Source of the DNA: Larix kaempferi
Lineage: Eukaryota > Streptophyta > Pinopsida > Pinales > Pinaceae
NCBI GenBank assembly: GCA_027924585.1
Contig: BSBM01000779.1
Span: 14,929,501-14,993,500 of the forward strand
DNA: 64,000 nucleotides
Reading direction: 5' to 3'
Shown: in pieces, positions 10,690 through 23,529 of the stretch
Layout: every line of letters begins with the position of its first letter
How positions within the stretch are numbered: position 1 is the stretch's first letter
Program-made: the position numbers and the translations under genes
Notes under the pieces: model-generated
Told to the model about the DNA's origin: nothing
Databases searched by the model: none
The model's input: the letters and a program-made list of their open reading frames with translations, nothing else

Positions 10690-12170
10690 AGCCACTGAAG
10701 ATCCGCAAGATTAACATTGGGATAGAGGACACTCCAAAGTTCGCAAATGTCGGGGATTACTGGGATGATGAGCTAATAAGCAAGGTCACTGATATGCTCC
10801 ACGAGTTTCAGGATGTATTCCTGACAAAATTTTCTGACATGAAGGGGATTTTGGGTGATTTACGGGAGATGAAGATTCCATTAAAACTAGATGCTAAGCC
10901 GGTCCGGCAGTGACCCTATCGGCTAAATCCATGACACAAAGAGAGGGTCAAGGAAGAACTTGATCACATGCTGGACGTTGGTATTATTGAACCGGTCGAG
11001 GAGTCAAAATGGATTAGTCCTATGGTGGTGTAGGACAAGAATATGGGAGAGGTGCGCATCTGTGTGGACTTACGAAAGTTGAACGATGCCTATTTGCATG
11101 ACCCCTTTCTGACCCCATTTACTAACGAAGTGCTCGAAGGTGTGGGCAGCCAGGAGATGTACTCATTCACAGGTGGGTTCTCTGGCTACCAATAGATCCG
11201 CATTGCTAAAGAAGATCGCCATAAGACAACTTTTGTTACCAAATGGGGCTGCTTTCAGTACACCATGATGTCGTTTGGCTTGAAGAATGCACCTGTGATA
11301 TTTTCATAGGTTGTCATTGTCGCATTCAAAGATTTCATTCAGAAGTTCTTACAAGTATACATGGATGATTGGATGGTATATGGGTTGGTTCACGATCATC
11401 TAGCGAGCCTACGGTTGATGCTGGAGTGACGCCGACAGCACCGGATATCGCTGAATTTCAAGAAATGCATCTTTTGTGCACCATTTGGCATACTGTTGGG
11501 TCATATTGTGTGTAAGAAAGGATTGTTGGCTGACCCAACAAAGATCTCACTTATTCTGAGTTTGACACCACGGACTACTATTAAGTAGTTATGGGCGACG
11601 CTGAGACACACAGGGTATTATCGCAAGTTCATCAGGGGTTATGCTGTGATTACTGCCCCTATGGAGAAGTTGTTGAAGAAGGATGCAGCGTTCCAGTGGA
11701 GCCCGGAATGTCAGGCTAGCTTTGAAACACTGAAGGCAAAGATGGAGTCGGCACCGATATTGGTATTTCCGAATTGGAGTAAGGACTTCCACATCCATGT
11801 TGATGCCTCATCGATTGTGTTGGGCATCGTATTGGCTCAACCAAGAGAAGGGGATCTCGATCACCCCATTACTTTTGCTAGCCAGAAGTTGTCATTTGCA
11901 AAAAGAAACTACACTACTATGGAGAGGGAAGGTCTAGCCATGGTTTACGCTTTACAGAAGTTTTTCCATTACTTACTGGGAGGCCATTTCAAGATGTTCA
12001 CAGATCATTATGCATTAAAATACCTGGTCAATAAGCCTGTGTTGGGGGGGAAGATATGCCACTGGCTACTTCTTTTTCAAGAATTCGATTTTGAAATTAT
12101 TGTGAAGCCTGGCCGGTTGAATGTCGGTCTTGATCATCTCTCATGGATCGATACAGGAGAAGGGCCAACC
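10690..12170 (+). pseudogene. Element B reverse transcriptase and RNase H
   Basis: RT from about 10900 to 11560: VGIIEPVEESKWISPMVV, then VRICVDLRKLNDAY, then FGLKNAPVIF, and an intact active site VYMDDWMVYG (11356-11385). RNase H (11760-12150) has HIHVDASSIVLG, TFASQKLSFAKRNYT, MEREGLAMVYALQKF and MFTDHYALKYLV, so the acidic residues are present. Stops at about 10912, 11032, 11194, 11308 and 11428 all read as single transitions of CAG or CGA, and no frameshift was found. Together the domains copy the RNA genome into DNA. Continuous with integrase downstream. Confidence 0.85.
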
Positions 12171-12189
12171 AACATTGAAGATGGGTTAC

Positions 12190-13499
12190 CGGATGCCCAA
12201 CTATTTCGGGTTGAGGTTGCAGATGGCTACTTTACGGAAATCATTCAGTTTCTGACAATGGGTACTTCACCCAACGAGTTCACCACCAGTATGAAGAAGC
12301 AGTTGGTAGTCAAGGCACTGGATTTACAGCTAATTGTAGGAGAGTTATACAAAATGGGTGCCGATGAGGTATTATGCAGATGTGTCTTACCACATGATCA
12401 AGCGCAGATATTAGCAGAAGCGCATGGAGGAGTAGTCGGAGGACACTATGGCAGTCAAGCGACTGCCAGGAAAGTGCTGCATGTCAGACTGTGGTGTCCC
12501 ACACTGCATAATGATGCGACAGAATATGCCCGGTCCTGTGATGTGTGTCAACGAACCGGAAAACCATCCTGGCGCGATGAGATGCCACTCATGCCTCAGT
12601 TGACATTGCAACCATTCGACAAATGGGCAGTGGATTTTGTAGGACCAATCAATCCACCAAGGAAGTGCACAGGCGCGTGCTACATTATCACCGTGACAGA
12701 GTATTTGACTCACTGGGCAGAGGCAGCACCAGTAAGTGATTGTTCCGAAGCAACAACGGTGCGATTTTTGTATGATAACATCATCACTTGTTTTGGTTGC
12801 CCCAAGATACTGTTGAGTGACTAGGCCAGCCACTTTCTCAATCGCACTATCAGCGCATTGACAGAGGAACTGCATATACAGCACAAAAAAATCACACCAT
12901 ATCATCAGCAAGAAAATGGCATGGTGGAATCCTTTAACAAGGTATTGGAGCATGCGCTAACAGAGGTACGTAATACGAACTGTGACAACTGGGATCTGAA
13001 AATCCCAGTGGTGTTGTGGGCCTATCGCACCACATGTAAACAATTGACAGGGAAAACACCATTCAGGTTAGTATATGAACAAGAAGCAATTATGCTGATG
13101 GAGTATATTGTCCCGAGTTTGTGCATCACAGCCGCAACAGGCCAGGATGATGCAGCGGCCCTAGATGAACATCTAAAGCAGTTAGTGAAGTTGGAGGAAG
13201 ATCAGTTCATCATTGGGTTCCACTAGGGAGTAGAGAAGGATCGCCAAAAGGCATGGCATGATCGACACATCAAGAACAAACAGTTTTAGTAGGGCGACTT
13301 GGTGTTGTTGTACAACAACAAGTTTATGAAACATCCAGGAAAATTACAGATACATTGGCTTGGTCCGTATCGCATCAGTAGTATTACTTTAGGGGGTGCA
13401 GTTCAGCTGCAGCAGCTAGACAGGGCGATGCTCCCCAAACTAGTGAATGGTCATAGGTTGAAGCCCTATCAGTTGGGCTCGAAACAGCGCGATGCCTGA
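12190..13499 (+). pseudogene. Element B integrase
   Basis: The HHCC zinc-binding end is visible (AHGGVVGGHYGSQAT to SCDVCQRTGK, 12417-12556). The core shows WAVDFVGPI for the first Asp (about 12630), ILLSD for the second (about 12820, followed by a TAG where Gln is expected) and HQQENGMVESFNK for the Glu (about 12910), so the DDE triad is intact. A C-terminal GDLVLLYNNKFMKHPGK to LQIHWLGPYRI stretch (13300-13370) is the usual SH3-like end. The frame closes at 13499 without a chromodomain. Integrase inserts the cDNA into the host genome. Stops at 12823, 13227 and near 13287 are the only breaks. Confidence 0.85.
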
Positions 13500-13809
13500 G
13501 TCACATGAAACAAAAAAAAATGTGTGTGTTGCAGGATGATCGGTGGTAGGATGGCGCACCGACGGAGAAACAAATGCGCAAGCAGGAGGGCTTGTGTTGC
13601 AAGTGACGAGCGGTCCATGACAACTGGTCCTGTTACGACCGGGTCCATGATTTCGTGATGATTACGGAGGATTCGGCGAGAAGCTATAAAATCGGGTAGG
13701 AGTTGGTCAGAGAGCACCGGGATTTTCATATATAAGTTCCTGTGCAGAGCTGAGGAGTATTGGCATAAACTTGGTGAGGTGTTGGGAAAGGTTCTGTTGA
13801 ATTTGTAGA

Positions 13810-16780
13810 GTGGTGTTAGCGCTGCGAGGTATGCCAGGCGAACTGGAGACAATTTATATTAGCAGTGAAGTCGAGTCTCCTTTCATCCCGACAGTTGTCG
13901 AGCAAGAAGTTGTGTCATCTAGAGCCATCGATCTTGGAGCCGAACTTGCAGATATGCCAGTGGGAGCATCAGTCATTGCTAAGAGGCGCCAGGGGGGGGG
14001 GGCAGCACTCTGAGTCCCCACAGAGTAAGAGGGTGCTTCGATCATCTTCCACGACGGTAAGCGAAGCTTAGGAGCAAGTGGGGAAGTCCAGTTGCTGCAT
14101 TCGCAAGTCTGCCCCATGGGTGGGACTATCATCTGGTGACATCCTTGGGTATATCCCTCCCATTTGGTCAGATGCCACCCCATGCAAGATAAACCCAAAA
14201 CAAAAGTATGGTGTGAAGATGTCGGTGCTCTTGACTGGAATTGAGTGCTCTATGGATATCAAGCGATCGTTGATGCACCTGGATTATGACGACCATGATA
14301 TGGTGGCCTACCTTGACATTGCATCCGCCCCATATGTTCCTGAGACACGCCGTTCCCCAACGCCGACTGTACAAGACTGGGCACGAGGATTGAAGCAGGC
14401 CGGCTCGATAGGGCTTATTAACATGCCACATTTTGGGCACCTGACGGAAGTCATTGCATGCATGAATTAGCTCCTTGCGTGCTTTCATGGTGGTTCATTG
14501 TGGCTAGATAGATAAATCCCAACCACCATCAATTTAATCTCACACATAACCGGATTGCCAAAAAATGGAGTCAATCCATCGCAGTTCATCCAAGGGAAGG
14601 AAAACGACAAAAAGCGGGCATTGCAGTTAGCACAGAAATATGGCTTAGAAACGAACGGGCATGGGTATCGCACCAGCACCTGTAATGATTAAGCGATACT
14701 CATGGGCATTAAGATCCTATCCTACAAGGTGATAAGGGGTGGTCAACCTAACCAGTGCAACTCGGGGATTGTTGCATGCGCAGAGCAATGTGCAGAAGGA
14801 GTCGAAATGAACTGGTCTTTGTTTCTCTTGAATCAATTAATGGAGGATGGTGTGGCAGTCCAATCGGGAAAGGGTGCCTTCAAATATAGTTCGTTGTTGT
14901 TGTTGATCACCTTCGTTGCATGGAAAGAGCCCGACACGTACCAAGGCATGGACTATCCAGCTGCAACAAAATGGCGGGATGCGCGGTATCAGAATCTATG
15001 GTATGTACGGGAGCTAGAGAGACTCCGGGATTTCCAATTGCAGTTTTGGTTGTTTTGGGAGATGCTTTGTGCTGCAGCAACACAAGTCCCGCGAATATCT
15101 GAAAAAACTGCAGTACGGTTCAGACCAGTCATGGTGTTTGCAATTCGACCACATAACATACATATACAAGCCCGCTGTGATCCTGATCGGTAATGGTTGT
15201 AGATCTCATATAAGGTGATGTCCAAAGAGTTAGAGGCTACTGTAAATGAGTGGCCATAGGCATGGCGACAACCCATGATTTTAGTAGAGATAGAAGCTGG
15301 TGGCCCGACATTGGGACTAGATGATCGGGCATCGGCCCAAGACCAACAGAGTCACCATAACTCAGGGCACGAATCGACCAAAACGATATCGGATGATAGT
15401 GACCGGGCCCTTGAAGAAACCTAATCGAAAATGTACCAGGAGCATGCAACGATCAGTGGGTTGTCCTTTCCAGTTGAGGGACAGTTGGGCCACTTGCTCA
15501 CAGCGCTCAATACTGTATCCTCTGCGGTAGCGGATATGATGTCAAGAAAAGTGGACGAAGGGTTCCATGCGATCACCACTCGATTAGAGTCACTGTATGA
15601 TATGGTTTCCAAAAAGGCACCAGAGGAAGCAGCGATACCAACCTTTGGCACAATCAGCATCGAACCATGGGTGAGGAATGTGGAGATCCCCCCGATTTTG
15701 ATTGTGACTAAAGACGAAGCTGCCAATGCCATGCTGCAGCAACTAAAAATAGTGACCATTAATGTGAATTCCTTTCCCGTGGAAGGGTTGGCCACTATGC
15801 AGGCTACTACCAGCAAAGAAATGATAGACAGACTACGGCAGATCAGCGGTATGTGTGTATGACTACAGGCAAGTGAGGCCGAGGCAAAACGCACTATCAA
15901 AGAATTAACCGCCAGGGCTGCTTCCACACGACAGGCTGTGGATGACCTCGAAACACACATCAAGGGAGAACATGATGAGAAGGCATGTGAAATCGAAGGC
16001 TTGAAAAAGGACCACGATTTCCTTATTGCGGAGAAGGATCATATGTGGGATGATAGTGTGACCGATAGATCACGGAAGCTTATCAACACGTGTTGGAGCC
16101 CACTGAAGCAGTGGATGTGCTACACCGGGTGCAACGACTGGGAGCTACCATTATTCAGTTGCGACAGGAGAATCAGGCATTGAAGGCCCAAATGAATCCG
16201 GGTACACTTGAGGCTAAAGTTGATGAATGAAGAAGGGAAATTGAGGAAGTTGTCGCTCAGGTGGAGGAGCTGGAAATGCAGGCAACCAAGCTCATGACCG
16301 ACACTATACAATTATAGGGCCACATTGTTCATGACGAGCATGTTGAATAGCTGACTAAGTATCGGCAAGAAGCTGAGGGATAGTTTCCCACATTGAAAGA
16401 GGCAATGCGCACTATGTCACCACTGGAGCAAGTTGCTAAGTCTTAAGTGCTAAAAGAGTTGCAACACCGTGTCGCTAAGGCAAACGAGCGACAGAAGATG
16501 CATGCAATCATAGTTAGAGGAGTTCCAGGATAGCGGCGACAAATTCATGATGTAATCTAGTGAAGCTCTGTAGGCAGTACAGAAATGTCGACAGCAGGTA
16601 GCGGCAAAGCTTACAGATCACCCATCTGCCCAGGACTTGGTCAACAGTCAGTCAGGAGCTATGAAATCCAAGGAGGTGGTGTGGACATTTGCACAACCAT
16701 ATGAGGACTTCAAAGTCAAAACGACCGAGTACACCATATCTAGTTGATGTGGCTTGAGGGCGAGCCACAAGATTGTGTTG
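13810..16780 (+). pseudogene. Element B third ORF, unknown protein with C-terminal coiled coil
   Basis: After pol, a long coding-like region of roughly 950 codons begins at the ATG at 13810. It shifts frame at a run of ten G (about 13990) and again near 16080. Its middle part reads INLISHITGLPKNGVNPSQF (about 14520-14580), then EGVEMNWSLFLLNQLMEDGV and LLLLITFVAWKEP (14790-14935). This layout resembles accessory proteins carried by some plant gypsy elements (Athila-type ORFs), but the identity is not secure. The end (15430-16330) is rich in Lys, Glu, Gln and Leu, with TARAASTRQAVDDLETHIKG, IIQLRQENQALKAQ and EEVVAQVEELEMQ, so coiled coil is likely. No signal peptide or membrane segment was seen, so an envelope role is not supported. 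Confidence 0.6.
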
Positions 16781-16786
16781 GGGGCC

Positions 16787-17649
16787 TGTTGGAAGGCGGT
16801 TTGGTAAGTTGGTATCGCAGCATCTCCGATGCTGCAACAAGGCAGAAGATGGTGTGAAAGGCGACAGTGGAAGATGATTTTGTGTATGGGTGGGTCAATT
16901 GTACCGTGGATCGTGGGTTTTGGGTCATTTGGACCACATATTATGTACTATTGAGTCAGTTATACCGCAGAATGCGGGCTTTTGGTCATTTTTGGACTAG
17001 GTCAATTAGAGAATGGGTCATTTGTCCATAGTGTCAGTTAGGAAGTCATTAGTAAGTGGACAAGAGTTGTAAGGAGGAATCCTATATATAGATAAGAATT
17101 GTAAGTAGAGATATACAACTTGCTGGAGAATAATGTGAAGCTCTGATGTTGGTTGTATGGTCTTCGGGTATGTTTTGATGTCGAGAGTCATTGCAGAAAT
17201 CTAGTTTTGCATAGACATTGTATCTGGGTTGACAATGATAATACGATGAAGCTATTTTGGTACAATCTATGTGTTCAATCTGTTCAATTATGGTAATGTG
17301 ATGTTGCAGTATACGAATAATGTCATGCTTCTTTGATGCAATGCTTGTTTTACAATTACTATTGTGGTAATGATGAATGTCTTGGTTGAATAGTGCTTTA
17401 AATACCATGTTCAATGCTTAGAAATATCTATCCCGGTTATGCAATAAGTTTAAGTATTACAGCCGCAACCATCCTCCTTCATTCGGCAGAAACATGGTTC
17501 CGTCTGCCTTCTTGAACGCCTCGGGTAAGACCTCATCTGCTCCGCAAGTGTTGCTGGGCAAGATAAAACCTGTCCGGGCCGATGGCCAGGGAGACTACGG
17601 TATGCGTCGACAGTGAGTGGGACCCCTGTCGATTGGGTTTGAGCCAACA
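16787..17649 (+). repeat. Element B, 3' LTR
   Basis: Starts TGTTGG and ends CCAACA. It is preceded by GTTGGGGGCC, a weak polypurine tract. Same TATA box (17082-17093) and hairpin (16817-16835) as the 5' copy. Followed by CGTCC and then the resumed sequence of element C. Confidence 0.9.
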
Positions 17650-17654
17650 CGTCC

Positions 17655-20600
17655 AAGAGATGAGCAAGTCAATGAGAGGGAGGAGTTGACATCTGAGAGC
17701 AGTGAAGATGGGAAAAGAAATGTCGAACCATGACGGCTAGGAGGATGTTGGTTCAGGACGACCGACACGATGAGAAAGAGCCAGCACAGCGAAAGGATAT
17801 CTTTCCAACCAGAGTGTTGATTGGTGAGTCCTATTTCAAGACCATCGTTGATGGTGGAAGTACAGAGAATCTTGTGTCGACGGAGATCATCGACAAGTTG
17901 GGTTTGAGATGTTGAAAACACCCACACCCATACAAGATCTCATGGTTGCAGAAAGGACATCATGTCAAGGTAACCAGACAGTGCCTGATAAATTTTAATG
18001 TTGGGAAACTTGAAGACAGTGTACTGTGTGACGTAATCCCAATGGACGTATGTCATATGTTGTTAGGGAAGCCATGGAAATATGAGCGGAAGATGGTCTA
18101 TGATTTTCGATCCATCACAGTCACAGTGTGGAAAAATGACACACGAAGGACTCTCAAGCCAAAGCAGGAGGATCGAGCCGACTATAGGCAGGGCAAGAGC
18201 AACTATTGAGAGAAGTGAGTGTTGATCTGCTCAGTGAAGGAATTCCTCGTGGAGGAGGAGAAGCAATCGATATGTTTCACCATAATTTTGAAGGGACCAT
18301 GTGTCAAGAGGTTGAAAATGGAAAGGATTCCGGTAAAAGTTGAAAAGATGCTCGACGAGTTTAGGAGCATAGTAGTCGACGAAGCACCGATGAGAAGCAT
18401 ATCCCATCAGATCGACTTGATTCTAGGAACGGTTTTTCCAAACAATCCACCTCACAAAATGACTCTAACAGAGGGTCGGGAACTCAATCAATAGGTCCAG
18501 GAGTTGTTGGATAGAGAATTGATTAGGGAAAGTATGAGCCGTTGCGTGGTACCAGCAGTACTAGAACCAAAGAAGGGTGGAGAATGGAGGATGTGTATAG
18601 ACTCCAGAGCCATAAACAAGATCACAATCAAGTATCGGTTTCCATTGCCGAGAATGGAAGGATTGAGTGATTGTTTGAGAGGAGCGAGATACTTCACAAA
18701 GATCGACCTAAAGAGCAGTTATCACTAGATTCGGATTAGAGAAGGAGATGAATGGAAAAAGACCTTTAAGATGAAGGAAGGACTGTATGAGTGGTTAGTC
18801 ATGCCATTCGGATTAACTAATTCACCCAGTACATTCATGTGGTTGATGAATGAGGTACTGAAGCCATTCATTGGAAAGTTTGTCGTACTGTACCTAGATG
18901 ACATATTGATTTTCAGTCGAACCAAGACAGAGCACTTGGAGCACATTTGACAATTGTTGCGAAAGCTGCAGGAAGAAAAGATGATGGTAAACTTGTAAAA
19001 GTGCTTCTTTATGAAGGAACAGCTGGTGTACTTGGGATTTGTAATCTTGGGTAAAGGGTTAGTGATGGACCCATATAAGGTGAAGACTATATTAAAGTGG
19101 CCAGAACCGACAAGTGCGGCTGGAGTGCGAAGTTTCCATGGAATTGTTAGTTTCTACAGGAACTTCATTAGGTGATTCAGTCAAATATGTGCCCTTTGAC
19201 AGAGTGCATGAAGAAAGGGGAGTTTAAGTGGATAGAAAATGCCCAAAAAGATTTCGACAAGTTGAAGGAAAAGGTGACTATGAGCCCAGTTTTAGCACTC
19301 CCATATTTTGACAAATTTTTCCAAGTCGATTGCAACGCAAGTGGAATGGAAATTGGACTAGTGTTGAGCCAGGAGGGTTGACCAATTGCATTCTTCAGTG
19401 ATAAGTTGGATGATGCGAAGTGGGAGTATTCAGTCTATGAATAGGAATTTTATGCTATTGTCCAAGCATTGAAGAAATGGAGGCATTATTTGTTGCCCAA
19501 GGAATTTGTGTTGTACACAGATCACCAAGAACTGAGATATTGGAACACTCAATAGAAGTTGAATCAGCGACACATGAAATGGGTCGAGATCCTGCAGGGA
19601 TATACCTTCATGTTGCGACATAATATGGGAAATTTGAATAAGGTTTTCGATGCGTTCAGTCGAAGAGTTTCATTATTGAACATGACGATAGTTTAGGAAA
19701 CATGAATAGAGTCAGTGAACGTAGAGTATGCGACCGATGAGGATTTTGCGAAAGCATGGAAGGCGAGTAGTGAACTATGGAGTGTCGATAGAACTCCATA
19801 CTTGGATTATTTTATCCTAGAGGTATACCTATTCATGGGACAACATTTTTGTATTCCCAGAGGATCCGTAAGAGAGAACTTAATCCGAGAATTGCACAAT
19901 GGAGGATTAGCAGGTCATTTTGGCATCGACAAGACCAAGGAGTTGGTCGAAGAAAAGTATTATTGGCCAGGAATGATGACAGATGTTGGCAAGGGGGTAC
20001 AACAATGTTGAGTTTTCTAGTTGGAAAAAGGAAGAAGTCAAAATACGGGGTTGTATATTACATTACTAGTGCCGAATACCCCATGGGAGCACCTGAGCAT
20101 GGATTTTGTGCTAGGATTTTCGAAGACACAACCGTGAAGCAACCCAATATTTGTTGTAGTCGACAGATTTTCAAAGATGGCACACTTTACTCTGTTTCGA
20201 AAGAGAAGTGACACCACAAGCATTGTTGTACTATTCTTCAAGGAGATAGTCAGATTTCATGGGTTGTCGAAGAGTATCATGTCAGACATAGATACCAAGT
20301 TTATGGAAAATTTCTGAAGAACCATATGGAAGAAACTGGACACGAAGTTGCATTTTAGCTCGGATATCATCCGCAGATAGATGGACAGACCGAGGTGGTG
20401 AAAAGAAGTTTGGGAAACCTTATGAGGTGTTTGATGGCTGACAGAACCAAGCAGTGGGAGAAAGTGTTGGCACAAGTAGAGTTCGTGTACAAAAATTCTG
20501 TGAATCGGTCGATAGGTTTGAGCCCATTCTAGATTATTCAAGGAAGAATCCCACATGGAGTGGTAGATTTGGTTGAGTTACCGATAGAATTCAAGAAAAG

Positions 20601-20930
20601 CGCGGATGCAGAATCATTCACAGAGCACATGAAAGAAGTGCATAAAGATGTGCAAAAGTGCATTGAGAAGAGAAACACGGCATACAAGTTGAAGGCCAAA
20701 AGGAAGAAGAGGCTACAGTCGTTCAGCAAGGGAGACTTAGTCCTTGCAGATTTATGGAAGGAGAGGTTTCCGACAGGAACATATAACAAGCTGAAGCTGA
20801 AGAAGATTGGACCATGTAATATTCTGAAGAAAATTTCGGACAATAATTATGTGTTGGAGTTGCCGAAGGACTTGAGAATTTCACCAACATTCAATGTCTC
20901 AGATCTTTACAAGTTTGAATAAGTTTCAAT
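17655..20930 (+). pseudogene. Element C protease, RT, RNase H and integrase
   Basis: Continuation of C after the B insertion. Protease: VDGGSTENLVSTEIIDKLG (17850-17907). [22 protein letters not shown] (18553-18612) and an intact [11 protein letters not shown] (about 18885-18917). RNase [18 protein letters not shown] (19321-19371) and VLYTDHQELRYW. Integrase: HNGGLAGHFGIDKT zinc-finger part (19900-19935), [11 protein letters not shown], then DGQTEVVKRSLGNL. The C-terminal part (20560-20922) has [21 protein letters not shown] frameshift lies near 19160 and more disrupt integrase at 20000-20400. Unlike A it keeps RNase H and integrase, so it shows what A lost. Non-functional. Confidence 0.82.
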
Positions 20931-20940
20931 CAGCGGAAAC

Positions 20941-21160
20941 ATGGAAGTGTCGAACATCGACTGGGTAGTGCAAATTCCAGATCGACACAAAGAGGAAATC
21001 GCCGAAGTATTAGAGGAACGTGAAGTCGGACGAATGCGTAGTTCGCGGAAGAAGGAATAATTAGTGCGATGGAAAAATGATGAGTTGCAAGAGGCGACAT
21101 TGAATTCCGAATAAGAGTTCAGGAGACTGACGGAGTAGTTGAGTTCTTTTTCACTTGGGG
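20941..21160 (+). pseudogene. Element C chromodomain
   Basis: In frame with the integrase C-terminus after a TAA. The reading contains IDWVVQIPDRHKEEIAEVLE, GRMRSSRKKE and LVRWKNDELQEAT, the Tyr/Trp-rich pattern of chromovirus chromodomains, which direct insertion toward marked chromatin by family. Stops replace the residue after KKE (Tyr or Gln expected), a Glu/Gln near 21113, and Gln near 21137. The reading runs into the LTR. The same domain ends element A (6170-6370). Confidence 0.7.
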
Positions 21161-21164
21161 AGTC

Positions 21165-22113
21165 TGATGCAGGAGCATCGGGGCCTAGAATAAATAGTTG
21201 AAGATAATCGACATGAGGAGTTGACCAGGGGGATTTCCCACGACCACTAGTGCGAAGTACGATAATTTGGTTTTCAAAGTCAATAATTCAAGCAGGAAGA
21301 TGTCGATATGCAGTCGACAGAAGGAGCGGAAGGTCGAGAGTCGACATTTCTAAGGCTGACAGACGACATGAGTGCAATGAAGGAGTCAAGGGTCGACACG
21401 TTATCGAACCGTGACACTAACAGGTTCAGGAGGAATCCAAGCATGGAGGAAGGATGATCGAAGGCTGATAGGTGAAGTCGAAGGATGATGGAAGGCAGTA
21501 TGGTCAAGTTCAAAGATGGGACTGACTACTATAGCAGAGTTAGAGAAGTTCAGAAGTCAAGGCGAGTACTTGGTAGCCGTTTAGGGTTGCTAAGGAAGTT
21601 ATGAGAAGTTATGAAGGTGGTTGGGATCATGACATATGTCACCATGGTAAGAGGTTGTGCAGCACGATATAGGGCGCTAACAACTGCAAGTCTGTAGGAT
21701 ATGTAGGATTCAGCAGACAGAGGAAGAGTGTCTCAAGGAATGAAGTGACCTTGAAATGAGAAGCAGAGCAGCAACAAAGTAGAAGACTAGTGCGCAGGCA
21801 CATGATAAGTGGTGGGAGTTAGTTCCAATTGGAATTTAGCACAGATCGGATCCTTAGCTCAATGAGTGCTTTCATTCAGTAGAGGCCATGAGAGGGAAGA
21901 AGATCGCATAGAGAGAAAACACACATTTAATTCTGTATATTGTATCAGGCTAAGGCCAACTAGATTAGTTCATTTTCTTTGTAATTCGCATTGTAATTTG
22001 ATTTGAAATAATAGAACCCAACTTATGGCATCCTATTTTACAACAAGTCTGTGTGAGCATTCGTTTGTCTTGTGTTATTTGTTAAGAAAGAAGGTCAGTC
22101 GACTGCCCTTTCA
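21165..22113 (+). repeat. Element C, 3' LTR
   Basis: 949 bp, starting TGATGCAGGAGCATCGGGG and ending TTTCA. Homologous to both LTRs of element A but more diverged. Preceded by TTGGGGAG, a short polypurine tract. Its right edge abuts a sequence that continues the D LTR, showing that C inserted into that LTR. The partner LTR is outside the window. Confidence 0.85.
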
Positions 22114-23445
22114 CCAATAATTAATAATTAACCCTAATCACAATTAACTAACCATTAATTTATGCTTGACGTAATATTTTTATTTCACACCTACATAGGT
22201 AATAGTAATTATAGCGTGATCATTCATAACAACAATTCATCCAAGCCAAGTTTGATAGTATAATAATAATTCATACAGCATAGGTAGACGAGGTACATAA
22301 GCATAGCTACTGCTTACATATATCGTGTAGGTACACTAATACTACTAAAACATACATACAACATAATCACATAAGTTATTATCTTTCGATGCATACTTAA
22401 ATATGAATTTGAAATGTCTAGCCACTTTTACTAACTCAGTCATAATAACCTATCAAACAAACATAAGATACTGAATTACGACACAACAATCAAGCAAAGG
22501 TTTTTAGTACACAAACAGTAAATTATGTTTCCCTTTAAAATTCCATGACATTCATATCTACCTACCTCCTTCTACCTAATTCACAACTAACCTCCACATC
22601 CTATCCTTCCTCTTCTAGACTACCCTAAAGTGTCACGCCATGACCAACTCTAGTTAGAACCCGTAAGTGGAAGTGTCGACTACATCGACCAAGCTTCCCC
22701 AACAAGAACCCACCAGTCATCATCACACACCTTGGGGAGCTTGTCGTAGAATATCCCTCCGATGACTCTGGATTTCGGGAATAAATGGTGGGTAATTCCT
22801 CCACCCCCCTAATGGAACAAGGGACTATGTCTACATTGACATAGTGACTATGTTGCGACTATTGTACTCAGGTTTTGTCATCGAATAACCAATTTGGGCG
22901 GTTGAGTTTCCTAAAACCCCACACGATCCCACACATCGAGATAATAATCCAATAATCACACATAACCATAATAATTCACTTGCATACCATTATTCTCTTG
23001 GAATTCATGTCCTGAGGTATACCCATCTCATAGGATCCAGCTACCACTTAGCTCTTTTAACCTATAGGTTAGTCTCCAATCATAAGATCAAGAATATCAT
23101 GTAATCATTGACATGTATATATACATTTCATTACTAATTAACAATAATGAAAATCATTTCTATGTACCATGCACCTGGTATCATATCCATGCATCTAACA
23201 TATAACTTTCAACTTGGTATCCACGTACCCATCATTTAGTAAATTTGCATGCTAAAGACATAATCAAAACATGAACATAATTCATAACATTTAACATCAC
23301 ACGCATATATATATATATATATATGTTCTGCAAAATATTAAATCCATATTGCCACAGTGTCATCAAACTGACGAATTCTAACAGTAATAAGAAAATACAA
23401 ACATATAATGATAGTTCATATCATAAATACAAAATGGGCATTACA
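22114..23445 (-). repeat. Element D, 3' LTR (part)
   Basis: Aligns along its length with 35720-37044. Read on the minus strand it begins TGTAATGCCC at 23445. The remaining part lies left of element C, beyond the window. It contains a (TA)n run at 23305-23325. No coding potential. Typical of the long, AT-rich LTRs of Del/Tekay chromoviruses. Confidence 0.82.
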
Positions 23446-23529
23446 TACACCAACCCTTCGGGAGACTTTGTCTCAGAGTTATAATCAAAATAGTGTTGGA
23501 AAATCATGAAGCATGATATATGAGTCCTC

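Larger units (their letters stand above)
955..17649 (+). mobile_element. Element B, large Ty3/gypsy-type retrotransposon with third ORF
   Basis: Two LTRs (955-1819, 16787-17649), leader, gag-protease-RT-RNase H-integrase in one frame (7212-13499), and a third ORF after pol (13810 to about 16700). Removing the nested element A (2517-7211) leaves about 12 kb. It is itself inserted in the gag-protease spacer of element C. The order RT, RNase H, integrase places it in Ty3/gypsy. No chromodomain was seen after integrase. The large size and the extra ORF downstream of pol recall the Tat/Athila side of the superfamily; that placement is inference. Confidence 0.85.

Noticed and set aside
13810-16780. 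Envelope gene for the third ORF of element B
   Set aside because: No signal peptide, transmembrane segment or furin-like site; the end is coiled coil and the rest is soluble in character.
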